27,621 nt of DNA from JAUIAI01 sp049680625 (GTDB lineage Bacteria; Pseudomonadota; Gammaproteobacteria; Burkholderiales; Burkholderiaceae_E). Positions 1 through 7,783 of this stretch are shown here, in pieces (within the stretch, counting starts at the first letter, position 1; every line of letters begins with the position of its first letter). Under the pieces are notes generated by a model. It searched no databases. It saw nothing but the letters and a program-made list of their open reading frames with translations, and had not been told where the DNA came from. The position numbers were made by a program, and so were the translations under genes. The DNA is taken from assembly GCA_049680625.1 (NCBI GenBank), contig JBAUID010000114.1:1-27621 (forward strand). Direction: 5' to 3'.

Positions 1-2
1 CG

Positions 3-1130
3 CGTGACACCTTGGTCGTCTTGTACACCTCGGGCTCCAGCAACCGTCCCAAAGCGGTGCCCCTTGTGCATCAGGATCTCATCGAAAACGGCTTTGGCAT
101 TGGCGAGCGGCAGGGGCTGGATACTACCGACCGCGTGTTGGTAGCGATTCCATTGTTCTGGTCTTATGGCGCGGCTAATGCCTTGCCCGCGACGCTCACG
201 CACGGCGCCTGCCTGGTGCTACAAGAGCGCTTCGAAGCGGGCGGTGCCCTTGCCTTGATTGAGCAGCATCAGTGCACCGCTATTTACACCCTGCCTGCCA
301 TGACCAACGCACTGCTCAGTCATGCCAGCTTCGAGGCGGCACGCACCGCGTCACTGCGCACCGGCGTGACGATTGGCACGCCGCAGGATGTCACGACTGC
401 AGCCACACAGCTTGGCGCGGGCAGCATCTGCAACATCTACGGCAGCACCGAAACCTACGGTAACTGCTGCGTCACGCCGCATGACTGGTCGCTTGATGCG
501 CGGGCCACTTGCCAGGGGCCGCCGTTGCCTGGTGTGCAGATACGAATTCGCGACGGCGAATTGGGCGAGCTGTGTGAACCTGGCGCGGTGGGACAAATTG
601 AAGTCAAGGGATATTTGACCCCAGGCTATGACGGTGACAGCGCGCGCCATAACGCACAGACTTTCACCGCCGACGGCTACTTTAGAACGGGTGATCTGGG
701 CGCGCTCAACACGGCTGGTGCGCTGGTCTATGCCGGACGACGCACCGAGATGATCAAACGCTCCGGCATCAATGTATCGCCAGCCGAGGTGGAAGAGGTT
801 TTGCAGCAACACCCGCAGGTTGGGCAGGCTGCGGTGACGGGGGTTGACGATGCGCGCCGCGGCGAAATCATTGTGGCCTACGTGATTGCAGCGCGTGGCC
901 AGACGGTTAGCGCCGCAACATTAATCGACCATTGCCGCAAAACCTTGTCTGCGTACAAGGTACCTGACCGCCTGCTCTTTTGCGACACCCTGCCCCTGAC
1001 GGCCACCGGTAAGTTAATGCGACGCGAACTCAAGGCAATTGCCACCGTGGCGGTAAATACTGATTCTAATGTCGAATCAATTTCCGAATCAAAGGCCGCA
1101 ACGAAAACGCGGATCAACCCCCCATCATGA
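3..1130 (+). CDS. AMP-forming acyl-CoA synthetase (5' partial)
   Basis: This is a class I adenylate-forming enzyme that would activate a carboxylic acid to an acyl-AMP and then an acyl-CoA in the cytoplasm. The reading frame is open to the left edge, so the N-terminus is missing; the TTG at 12 is not a start. The phosphate-binding motif LYTSGSSNRPKAVPL is right at the edge. Further on come the YGSTET core, YFRTGDLG, the hinge GRRTEMIKRSGINVSPAEVE and the C-terminal lysine motif LPLTATGKLMRREL. These are all hallmarks of the ANL superfamily with an intact catalytic lysine. The substrate cannot be read from sequence. After the lysine motif there is a Ser/Glu-rich tail of about 35 residues. The stop overlaps the next ATG (ATGA at 1127-1130), so translation is coupled to the CoA-transferase/racemase gene. 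Confidence 0.93.
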   Translation, partial: RDTLVVLYTSGSSNRPKAVPLVHQDLIENGFGIGERQGLDTTDRVLVAIPLFWSYGAANALPATLTHGACLVLQERFEAGGALALIEQHQCTAIYTLPAMTNALLSHASFEAARTASLRTGVTIGTPQDVTTAATQLGAGSICNIYGSTETYGNCCVTPHDWSLDARATCQGPPLPGVQIRIRDGELGELCEPGAVGQIEVKGYLTPGYDGDSARHNAQTFTADGYFRTGDLGALNTAGALVYAGRRTEMIKRSGINVSPAEVEEVLQQHPQVGQAAVTGVDDARRGEIIVAYVIAARGQTVSAATLIDHCRKTLSAYKVPDRLLFCDTLPLTATGKLMRRELKAIATVAVNTDSNVESISESKAATKTRINPPS

Positions 1131-2236
1131 GTGCCCCGCCAAATCCTATCGGCAATTTTCTTGCGGGCGTGCGCGTTCTTGACCTGTCGCAGTATATTCC
1201 CGGCCCGCTGGGCAGCCTGATGCTGGCCGATATGGGCGCCGATGTCATCAAGATTGAACCGCCAACGGGCGACCCGATGCAGCATCTGGGCCCGCGCAGC
1301 CCGCAAGGCACGCCCCTGTTCTATGAAACATTGAACGCGGGCAAAAGTGTGCTGCGTCTGGACCTCAAGTCTGCTCAGGGCATTGACACTCTGCATGAAC
1401 TGGTACATAGCGCCGATGTACTCATCGAAGGTTTTCGTCCCGGGGTGATGACTCGCCTGGGTATCGACTACCCGGCGCTGAGCAAACCCAACCCGCGCTT
1501 AATTTACTGCGCGATCAGCGGTTATGGTGCCGGCGGTGAGCTGACCAATAAAGCGGGCCATGATGCGAACTACCTGGCTGAAGCCGGCGTGCTTGATCGT
1601 AACGGTGGCGAGCAGCCCTGCTACTTTGACCCGCCAATCGCCGATGAGGCCGGCAGCCTGTACGCTGCACTGGCCATTGTGGGTGCGCTGCACGGGCGCC
1701 ATACAACCGGTGTGGGCTGCCATATCGATATCGCGCTGGCCGACGTCATCATGCCGTTGCAGTTGCTTCCGATCGCCGCTTACGGTGCCGATGGCACGGT
1801 GTCGGGTCGCGGTGAAACTTATCTGAACGGTGGCGCGGCCTACTACAACGTTTATGCAACCAGCGACGGTCATTACATTGTTGTTGGCGCCGTCGAAGAA
1901 AAATTCTGGCGCACCTTCTGTATGGCAGCCGATCGTGCCGACTGGATTGCACGCCAACATGAACCGCTACCGCAGCGTTCGCTGATGCGCGACCTGGGCC
2001 GGCAAATTTCGCAATGGACACTGGCCGACTGTGCCCAGCGTTTCGCCGACGACGATTGCTGTTTTTCACCAGTGTTGCCAATGGATCAGGCAATGGCCGC
2101 GGCGCGCGTTGCCGAACGCGATCTGGTGCGTACCAGCCCCGACGGCCACTTACAGGCGCTGTTTCCAGCGCGCATCAATGGCCTGGCACCCGCCAGCCGC
2201 GCGCCGTTACGTAACTATGTAGCCAGGGAGCTCTGA
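1127..2236 (+). CDS. Family III CoA-transferase / alpha-methylacyl-CoA racemase-like protein
   Basis: A 369-residue CaiB/BaiF-fold protein. The N-terminal signature is VRVLDLSQYIPGPLGSLML followed by GADVIKIE, and VLIEGFRPGVMTRLGI lies near residue 105. GHDANYLAEAGVL places a histidine at about residue 145, and IADEAG places an aspartate at about 173. In alpha-methylacyl-CoA racemases these positions are the catalytic His and Asp pair. Formyl-CoA-transferase-type members keep the Asp but usually not this His motif. The sequence therefore favours racemase/epimerase chemistry on a 2-methyl-branched acyl-CoA, although CoA transfer remains possible. The start overlaps the stop of the acyl-CoA synthetase, and the stop overlaps the next start as TGATG. 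The three genes are thus a tightly coupled operon acting on one CoA-thioester pathway. Confidence 0.9.
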   Translation: MSAPPNPIGNFLAGVRVLDLSQYIPGPLGSLMLADMGADVIKIEPPTGDPMQHLGPRSPQGTPLFYETLNAGKSVLRLDLKSAQGIDTLHELVHSADVLIEGFRPGVMTRLGIDYPALSKPNPRLIYCAISGYGAGGELTNKAGHDANYLAEAGVLDRNGGEQPCYFDPPIADEAGSLYAALAIVGALHGRHTTGVGCHIDIALADVIMPLQLLPIAAYGADGTVSGRGETYLNGGAAYYNVYATSDGHYIVVGAVEEKFWRTFCMAADRADWIARQHEPLPQRSLMRDLGRQISQWTLADCAQRFADDDCCFSPVLPMDQAMAAARVAERDLVRTSPDGHLQALFPARINGLAPASRAPLRNYVAREL

Positions 2237-3258
2237 TGCGCGCCCTCTTATGCCGTGAACTGGGGAACATCAACAATCTTGAATTTGGCGAGATAGCTGC
2301 GCCGGTTTTAGACCCCGATCGCTCTGATCAGGTACGCATCCGGGTACACGCATCCGGTGTGAATTTTCCAGACATCCTGATGGTTGAGGGCAAGTACCAG
2401 GTGAAACCAGCGTTGCCGTTTGTACCTGGTTTGGAAGTCGCTGGCGAGGTAATCGAATGCGCGCCAGGCGTATCGCATGTGTATCCGGGCGACCGTGTCA
2501 TTGCTTTTGCCCGCCACGGCGGCGGACATGCTGAACAGATTGTCGTGCCCGGCGCGATTGTGACGCCATTGCCTGACGCTCTTGACTACGCCAGCGCCGC
2601 CGCTTTCCCAATTGCTTTTGGCACCGCACATTTCGCGTTGACCCACCGCGGTCAGCTTCGCGCCGGCCAGACATTGCTGGTGCTTGGCGCTGCCGGCGGT
2701 GTCGGCCTGGCCGCAATAAAAGTAGGAAAATTTCTAGGCGCAACCGTCATCGCCACCGCCAGCAGCGCTGACAAACTCAAGGTTGCCAGCGCTGCTGGCG
2801 CCGATTACACAATCAATTATCAGGCCGAGGCGCTTCGCGATCGGGTGCTTGCACTGACCGATGGCAAAGGCTGCGATCTGGTGTTTGACCCGGTGGGCGG
2901 CACGGCCTTTGAACAGTGCGTGCGATGCATTGGGTGGGAGGGCCGAATTCTCATCATCGGTTTTGCGTCCGGCGACATACCGCGGGTGGCCACCAACATG
3001 ATTCTGGTGAAGAACTTTTCAGTCACCGGCGTTGTGTTTGGCGAGCACAGTGCGCGCTATCCGGAAGAATCGCGGGCGCGCTTTGAATCACTTCTCGATG
3101 CCGTGACTTCTGGCGCGCTGATCATTGAACCGCCTGCCGTTTTTGCACTTAGCAATGGGGTTGCAGCGCTGGATAAGATGGCGAACCGGCGGGTTATTGG
3201 CAAAATTGTGCTCACGTCGGACCAAGGCAAACCAACAATCGCGCGCAGCACACAATAA
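2236..3258 (+). CDS. Zinc-free quinone oxidoreductase-like MDR enzyme
   Basis: A 340-residue medium-chain dehydrogenase/reductase of the NADPH:quinone oxidoreductase group. The N-terminal GroES-like domain carries HASGVNFPDILMVEGKYQ and FVPGLEVAGEV, and the Rossmann domain has GAAGGVGLAAIKVGKFLGA at about residues 151-169. The cysteine ligands of zinc alcohol dehydrogenases are absent, as expected for this branch. It would reduce a quinone, enone or enoyl-CoA-like double bond with NADPH in the cytoplasm. It starts on the last base of the preceding stop codon (TGATG), so it is the third coupled gene of the operon. Within a CoA-thioester pathway an enoyl reductase role is a reasonable inference, but the substrate is not visible. 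Confidence 0.92.
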   Translation: MRALLCRELGNINNLEFGEIAAPVLDPDRSDQVRIRVHASGVNFPDILMVEGKYQVKPALPFVPGLEVAGEVIECAPGVSHVYPGDRVIAFARHGGGHAEQIVVPGAIVTPLPDALDYASAAAFPIAFGTAHFALTHRGQLRAGQTLLVLGAAGGVGLAAIKVGKFLGATVIATASSADKLKVASAAGADYTINYQAEALRDRVLALTDGKGCDLVFDPVGGTAFEQCVRCIGWEGRILIIGFASGDIPRVATNMILVKNFSVTGVVFGEHSARYPEESRARFESLLDAVTSGALIIEPPAVFALSNGVAALDKMANRRVIGKIVLTSDQGKPTIARSTQ

Positions 3259-3397
3259 CCGTAGACGTAGGATTGTGTTGCCACAATGGAATCGTAAAGC
3301 GTCAACGGTTACCCGGTTTCTCCTGGTATTTCACTGCTCCCCGAGCAACGCGCGATCCCAGGCTCGACGTTATCGTATAGGCTGAACAATCGAACCT

Positions 3398-4208
3398 TCA
3401 CTGCGCAACGATGGATACAGAATGGATCGCGTCGCTCTTATCAAACAGAAACAGTAACAATGCCCCGGTGGGCGGATTCAGCGTGCTCGTTACGGACAGC
3501 TCAAACATCGCATCAACCGGCAGCTCGTCCGCATACCGTTGCACCTCGATCGATTGGTTTTCGCCATCGGCGGGCGGTTGCAGCAGAAGAATCTGTGCAG
3601 GCGCCACATAGGAAGCCGGACCCGGCTCGCCGGTCCAGGTAAGCCATGGTTTCCGACCCAGTCAATTAAGTTGCCTTGCAACGCCGGCCCGGTTGAATCC
3701 AGGCGCGGTAAGGTCACTGCCTCCTGCGTTGCACGCCAGCCGTTTTACACCTGATTCCAGAAACCCGCGACCCCATCCGCTACCTCAAACGCCAGCGGCG
3801 AACCGGGGCTCGTCCGATTACTTTCCAGGGCGTCGCCATCGGAATTGAGTAGCGCTACCAATTCACCGGTCGCACTGAACGGAAAATCAACACGGCCACG
3901 CCGCTCTAGGGCGCGGCAACCTCCGTGGTCAGCACATACGCTGTATTGCTGGCCAACGGCGTATCCATGCGACGCACGCCAACGAGCATGTCCCGTCCAC
4001 CAGCCGCATCGGGAGCCGGCACCCGTAAGCCAACGGGAATGTTCAGCGGCAATGACGGTTCGATAGCGGTAATCCCGGATGGAACACCTTGCCAGGTCAG
4101 CCAGTCGCCCTGTAACTCGATTAAGTTGCAGCCGCCAGGTGGGCAGCGTATCGACTTTTCCGCGCTGTGTGTGGCATCTGACGTCAGGCTCAGCCAGTAT
4201 GAATCCAA
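3398..4208 (-). pseudogene. Decayed repeat-containing (possibly surface) protein gene
   Basis: This stretch has no intact gene, but three minus-strand frames carry protein-like pieces in the correct order. Positions 4208-3906 encode a frame containing CNLIELQGDWLTWQGVPSG. Positions about 3892-3750 continue in another frame with RVDFPFSATGELVALLNSDG. Positions about 3640-3398 contain PWLTWTGEPGPASYV and end at a stop. The two WLTW segments are related at the DNA level (around 3631-3672 and 4095-4130), so the parent had internal repeats. The FSATGELVALLNSDG piece recalls lamin-tail-like domains of secreted proteins, but this is a weak resemblance. Frameshifts between the pieces argue for a dead gene. 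I cannot name the family. Confidence 0.45.
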
Positions 4209-4269
4209 CGCGGTACGAACGGTTTACGCCAAATCAAGTCCGACTAACGCAACCGCGTCACGGCAGCGT

Positions 4270-5112
4270 CTAGTGCGCCATCAGAACGGGAACGACACAG
4301 CTGCTCAGCATGGAACGCGTCGTGCTTCCGAGCACCCAGTTGCGTAATCGCGAGTGACCAAAGCCGCCCATTACGATTAAATCGACCCCCACTTCAGTGG
4401 CGTGTCTGTTCAACACAGCATCAATCGCCAGTCCACCCGCTGACAACTCGGTCACCGTGACATTCAGGCTATGGCGCGACAGGTAATCTGCTAGCTCCCA
4501 GCCTTCCGAACGACTACTGAGTGAATCGTTCACGTCAAGGTCAATGCAAACGATGTGCACTTCAGTGCTCGACTGAAGCAAGCTGATCGCATGAGCCACT
4601 GCGCGACTACTGGCAAGTCCCCCGTCCCACGCAATTAGTACCTTGGCCGGTGAGAAGTCCAGTGGGACGCCCGGGTGCGCCGGCGGCTCGACTAACACCG
4701 GCTTACCTGACTCGAATAAAAGCCCGCTGACTATCCGATGCCCAATTTTCGGTGCGCTGTGAAAGGCGGCTGCGACGATCGCAACGTCCGCAAACCGACC
4801 GTGCCACCCGATGCGGTGTCCTATCTCGTATGCCTCACATACAACCGGCACTACCTCTGCCGACAGTCCCTTGCGATGCAACATCTCTTCAAATTCACGC
4901 GCACGCACTGAGGCCCGAGAATGAACGGCTTGAATCTTTGCCGCCAATTCTTCGCTAATTGGAACCTCCATTACGGGTGGCGTTGGCGGTAGCGCTTCGA
5001 TCAACGGGACCGTCAAGTGAGCATCCGATCGGTCTGCAAGTTCAACAATCCGACCAATCTGATCCTCGGTGTGATCCAAACCAAGCGGACAAAAGATTCT
5101 TTTTGGAGTCAT
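4270..5112 (-). CDS. Tandem-domain universal stress protein
   Basis: A 280-residue protein of two UspA-like domains; single-domain UspA is about 140 residues. The C-terminal domain (from about residue 150) begins KVLIAWDGGLASSRAVAHA and holds the ATP-binding signature MGGFGHSRLRNWVLGSTT at about 248-265, fitting G-x2-G-x9-G-S/T. The N-terminal domain (KRIFCPLGLDH) is more degenerate and lacks that motif. I chose the ATG at 5112 because GGGTGG lies 8 bases before it; an in-frame GTG at 5124 would add four residues. A perfect FNR-type box is centred 72 bp upstream of the ATG. Proteins of this kind support survival under oxygen limitation and stationary phase; the exact role is unknown. Confidence 0.9.
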   Translation of the reverse strand: MTPKRIFCPLGLDHTEDQIGRIVELADRSDAHLTVPLIEALPPTPPVMEVPISEELAAKIQAVHSRASVRAREFEEMLHRKGLSAEVVPVVCEAYEIGHRIGWHGRFADVAIVAAAFHSAPKIGHRIVSGLLFESGKPVLVEPPAHPGVPLDFSPAKVLIAWDGGLASSRAVAHAISLLQSSTEVHIVCIDLDVNDSLSSRSEGWELADYLSRHSLNVTVTELSAGGLAIDAVLNRHATEVGVDLIVMGGFGHSRLRNWVLGSTTRSMLSSCVVPVLMAH

Positions 5113-5177
5113 TTTCACATCCACCCAAATAGTCTTAGTAAATCAAATCAATCTGCGACGCATTGTCGCCACCTGAA

Positions 5178-5191
5178 TTGATCAGGATCAA
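5178..5191. promoter_or_regulatory. FNR/ANR-type operator upstream of the universal stress protein
   Basis: TTGATCAGGATCAA matches the TTGAT-N4-ATCAA consensus at all ten specified bases. It sits in the gap between the AhpD-like stop codon and the USP start, centred about 72 bp before the USP ATG. That leaves room for a class II promoter with the activator near -41.5. A weak -10-like CAGATT (reverse strand, 5150-5155) lies at the expected distance. Confidence 0.7.
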
Positions 5192-5240
5192 GGGGTCTGT
5201 ACGCATGGCTACAGTTCTGTTTCTGCCTATTGCCTACCGA

Positions 5241-5612
5241 TTAAGCGGCGTCTGCCGACTCGAACTGAGCAATTGCATCGAGTACGTGGGTTGCGTACAT
5301 CAGCGCCGGGCCTCCGCCCATTAACACCGCCACCTCAAGGGCCTCGGTGATCTCTTGGCGATTCGCCCCGGCCTTGAGCGCATCATGGGTATGAAAGGCG
5401 ATACATCCATCACAACGGGCCGAAACTGCAATCGCCAATGCAATAAGCTCCTTGGTCTTTCCATCTAGCGTACCGGCGGCTGTTGCGGCTTTATGCAACG
5501 CTCCGAAACCCTGCATCGTTGCTGGTGCGGTCTTTCCAAGATCACTCATCTTCGACTGAATATGCGACAGCTGCTCGGGGTAAGAGTCTTTGCTGGGTAG
5601 TGATAGTGACAT
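5241..5612 (-). CDS. AhpD / carboxymuconolactone decarboxylase family protein
   Basis: A 123-residue single-domain protein with the AhpD core. The redox motif CDGCIAFHTHDALKAG gives Cys67, Cys70 and His74 (C-x2-C-x3-H), the pattern of alkylhydroperoxidase-like members. True carboxymuconolactone decarboxylases lack these cysteines. It probably acts as a thiol peroxidase or disulfide relay in the cytoplasm. The start at 5612 is supported by AGGA about 9 bases upstream; a longer frame to 5672 would run through the operator and is unlikely. A perfect FNR/DNR-type palindrome is centred 66 bp before the ATG. The neighbouring USP has its own site, so the two are probably separately promoted members of one regulon. 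Confidence 0.9.
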   Translation of the reverse strand: MSLSLPSKDSYPEQLSHIQSKMSDLGKTAPATMQGFGALHKAATAAGTLDGKTKELIALAIAVSARCDGCIAFHTHDALKAGANRQEITEALEVAVLMGGGPALMYATHVLDAIAQFESADAA

Positions 5613-5671
5613 GATGACGTTTCCTAACAAATTACTGACTCGCCATCTTAAGTCGCGCCCGCACCCACGCA

Positions 5672-5685
5672 TTGACGCATGTCAA
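5672..5685. promoter_or_regulatory. FNR/DNR-type operator upstream of the AhpD-like gene
   Basis: TTGACGCATGTCAA is an inverted repeat with a 4-base spacer, and the arms extend to GCATTGAC/GTCAATGC (8 bp each, 5669-5688). Its centre is 66 bp from the AhpD-like ATG. The TTGAC/GTCAA half-sites differ at one base from canonical FNR, as in many ANR/DNR-class sites. It also lies about 59 bp from the site that faces the broken hsp20 copy on the other strand. Confidence 0.68.
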
Positions 5686-5730
5686 TGCGCCGCAAACAAA
5701 TTCTGGTGGCGGGGGTTAGCTGCGGCGCAC

Positions 5731-5744
5731 TTGATGGTAATCAA
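5731..5744. promoter_or_regulatory. FNR/ANR-type operator before the broken hsp20 copy
   Basis: TTGATGGTAATCAA matches TTGAT-N4-ATCAA perfectly. It aligns with the downstream site (11839-11852) of the intact hsp20 promoter, where the flanking CACTGG...ATTCAG is also shared. It lies 88 bp before the relic ATG at 5826. It may still drive transcription of the relic, or could serve the divergent AhpD-like gene. Confidence 0.65.
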
Positions 5745-5825
5745 CCACTGGGAAATTCAGGAACATTAGTCTTGATAGGCGGGCAGTTAAATCGACAAGC
5801 CGCCGACTAATCCTGTAGTCGTGCA

Positions 5826-6131
5826 ATGAACATGTTGAGTAGCTTCTTGACCCCTTTCAGCAAGCGCGGTACTGAGGTCCATCCATTCAAAACATTGTTC
5901 TGACCATCGCCGGTGAGACGAAACTTGAATGTTGAATGGAAATCCAGGGATGGCGATCGGTTTGTCACAGAACGCGCTTATGGAAAATTTTTGCGTTCGA
6001 CAACACTGCCTTTCTCTGTCGCCGAAGATGCGATACGGGCGACGTACGCCAAAGGTGTGTTAACCGTCACGATCCAGAAACCCGAAGAGATTGCCTCCAA
6101 AACCAAGCGGGTAGAAGTAAAAGGCGAATGA
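5826..6131 (+). pseudogene. Hsp20 small heat-shock protein pseudogene (internal deletion)
   Basis: The first 24 codons read MNMLSSFLTPFSKRGTEVHPFKTL-like sequence, nearly identical to the intact Hsp20 at 11949. Then a stop (TGA at 5901) appears where the DNA jumps straight to the region encoding the end of the alpha-crystallin domain. The distance from ATG to the shared CTGACCATCGCC is 74 bases here and 273 in the intact copy, so 199 bp are missing and the frame is lost. A second lesion follows: 7 extra bases lie between CTTGAA and GGATGGC. From about 5940 the old frame resumes with DGDRFVTERAYGKF and GVLTVTIQKPEE and ends as KTKRVEVKGE. A frame from GTG at 5913 is open, but it would encode only the last third of the domain and is unlikely to work as a chaperone. 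Confidence 0.88.
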
Positions 6132-6144
6132 TTCGTTTTGCATG

Positions 6145-6170
6145 TTGCGAGTCACACACATGGCTCGCGA
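6145..6170 (+). terminator. Hairpin after the hsp20 pseudogene
   Basis: TTGCGAG and CTCGCGA can pair around a 12-base loop. The intact locus carries the same hairpin (12460-12485) with a different loop. There is no U-tract, so rho-independent termination is uncertain; an mRNA-stabilising role is equally possible. Confidence 0.4.
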
Positions 6171-6389
6171 ATATTCTGACGGGATCAGCCGGGTAACGGC
6201 GTGGTCTGAGAAATGACGACCCGGCTGCCTTGTATCAAGTCCCGATTGGAATGTTTCTTCGCTGATGAGCGTCGACCCGGGAGTGCGGCCTGGAAAGAGG
6301 CAACTCGGCTCACGTCGTCTCTATCAAATATTCGCCAATTTCATATCAACTATTGCGATTCCCCGTCGGTCGGGATGGTTTTCGGTATT

Positions 6390-7439
6390 TTATCGCAAGT
6401 AATACAAAGCAAACAGTGACCCGATATACACAATTAGTACGCCAATTGAATCGATTCCCATTTGCAACACACGCGGCTTTTTGCGGACCAATATTCCGAC
6501 GACGTAGATTGCCGTGACCAGAATGCCGCATACCAGCGCAAACGATTCGTGTGCACTGACTTCAGACAGGATGGGGCCACCGCGGTATAGCACATCGGCC
6601 GGCAGCAACAGTGCCACCATAATCAAATTGCTGCCAAATATGTTTGAAATCGCCATGTTGAACGACCCCATTCGTGCAGCTGCAATGGTTGTACTTAGCT
6701 CGGGCAAAGACGTTGACGCAGCCAATATGGTAACGCCAACAAAATTTGATCCAAGGGACGTGTGTATAGCGATGGCTTCTGCGCTTCGCGCTAACACGAC
6801 TCCGCAGACAAGAATTATCAGCGACGCGATAGCGCTTCGGATGACAAGCGCCTTCATTGGCAACGATACGGATGTGATTACCGCGCGAAGTCGCGGTGCC
6901 GGCGCTTTCTTATCGGGTAATTCAACCGGAACCCAATCGCCATGAGCTTCATACTTTCGCAGCAAGATGATACACAATGCGTATGCCACTGATAATACCA
7001 GGCTGCCTAAACCTATTTGATAAACGAGAGCAATTTCGCCGCCAATACCAATGCCTAACAGCATCGATAACAACAGGATCAACAATGCTGCTTCGAGCGC
7101 GTGCGTCGAAGTGCGTGGATAGTGGGTCAACGCGCCACGCACAATGAACGCGTCGACAACGGCGAGCGTCGCGGTTTGCATCGTAATGCCGCCAAATAGA
7201 TTATTCATGGCCAATTGCGCGTTTCCGGAGACTGATGCGGTCACGGTGGTGGCAATTTCCGGCAATGAGGTCACCGTCGCCAACAGCACCAAACCCATAA
7301 ACGCCTTGCCTAATTGCTTTCTGTCCGCGATCGTATCGGCGTAGTCGACTAACTTGCTTCCGGCTATCCAAATGCCGACAGCGCTGACAATAAACAGCAC
7401 TGCGCTGATCCACAACGACTGATTCAACGGGTCGATCAT
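6390..7439 (-). CDS. CaCA-family cation (Na+/Ca2+-type) exchanger
   Basis: A 349-residue inner-membrane protein with about ten hydrophobic segments arranged as two halves. The alpha-1 repeat is GLVLLATVTSLPEIATTVTAS (about 49-69) and the alpha-2 repeat includes GVTILAASTSLPELSTTIA (about 235-253) followed by AISNIFGSNLIMV. The acidic residues Glu61 and Glu247 in the two TSLPE motifs are the ion-binding residues known for this superfamily. A charged cytoplasmic loop (about 160-190) separates the halves, as in YrbG/CaxA-type exchangers. It would exchange Ca2+ or another cation against Na+ or H+. It is divergent from the Na+/H+ antiporter at 7784. I found no FNR-type box in front of it. Confidence 0.9.
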   Translation of the reverse strand: MIDPLNQSLWISAVLFIVSAVGIWIAGSKLVDYADTIADRKQLGKAFMGLVLLATVTSLPEIATTVTASVSGNAQLAMNNLFGGITMQTATLAVVDAFIVRGALTHYPRTSTHALEAALLILLLSMLLGIGIGGEIALVYQIGLGSLVLSVAYALCIILLRKYEAHGDWVPVELPDKKAPAPRLRAVITSVSLPMKALVIRSAIASLIILVCGVVLARSAEAIAIHTSLGSNFVGVTILAASTSLPELSTTIAAARMGSFNMAISNIFGSNLIMVALLLPADVLYRGGPILSEVSAHESFALVCGILVTAIYVVGILVRKKPRVLQMGIDSIGVLIVYIGSLFALYYLR

Positions 7440-7783
7440 TATCGTCCCACTACTTCCGATTTTTGTGAGTGAATTATGCCATGCACTATCATGTTAGTAG
7501 CCGCCCGAGGAAGCGTTCAAACCAACGCGTAGCCACTGCCTTCCGTACCATGGGTTTGACAGTCGGGTGATCGGTGTTTGCATCGGATTGTTCTCTACGG
7601 TCGCTGATTTTTCGCTCGGGCTTCGGCATTACACAGCCTGTAGACTGCCCCACTGCCCGATACCTCAGTCCGGCCATCTGGTGAATGGTGACAGCAGACG
7701 GGGATTTGGCCTTGATGGTGGTCAATGAAGCTGAGCCCGAATCGTGTACTGTTCCGATAATTAATCGATCCGCTGGAGGGATG
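7440..7783. other. Intergenic region between divergent ion transporters
   Basis: This 344-base region separates the CaCA exchanger (minus) and the Na+/H+ antiporter (plus). The open frames crossing it look like shadows. The only motif I can support is the FNR/DNR-type palindrome at 7712-7725. Confidence 0.5.
7712..7725. promoter_or_regulatory. FNR/DNR-type operator upstream of the Na+/H+ antiporter
   Basis: TTGATGGTGGTCAA combines an FNR half-site (TTGAT) with a DNR-style half-site (GTCAA). Its centre is about 65 bp before the ATG at 7784, nearly the same spacing as at the AhpD-like gene (66) and the USP (72). This position only makes sense if the gene starts at 7784 rather than at the longer in-frame ATG at 7685. 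Confidence 0.6.

Larger units (their letters stand above)
5731..6171 (+). repeat. Diverged duplicate of the hsp20 locus (copy 1, deleted)
   Basis: This segment matches 11839-12486 from the operator, through the leader (CGGGCAGTT and GACAAGCCGCCGAC), the gene ends and the downstream hairpin. Copy 1 lacks 199 bp of the gene interior. The duplication therefore included promoter, gene and terminator-like hairpin. Confidence 0.85.

Noticed and set aside
6213..6419. 68-codon plus-strand frame between the hsp20 relic and the CaCA exchanger
   Set aside because: No ribosome-binding site, no family resemblance, and it runs into the exchanger gene on the other strand.
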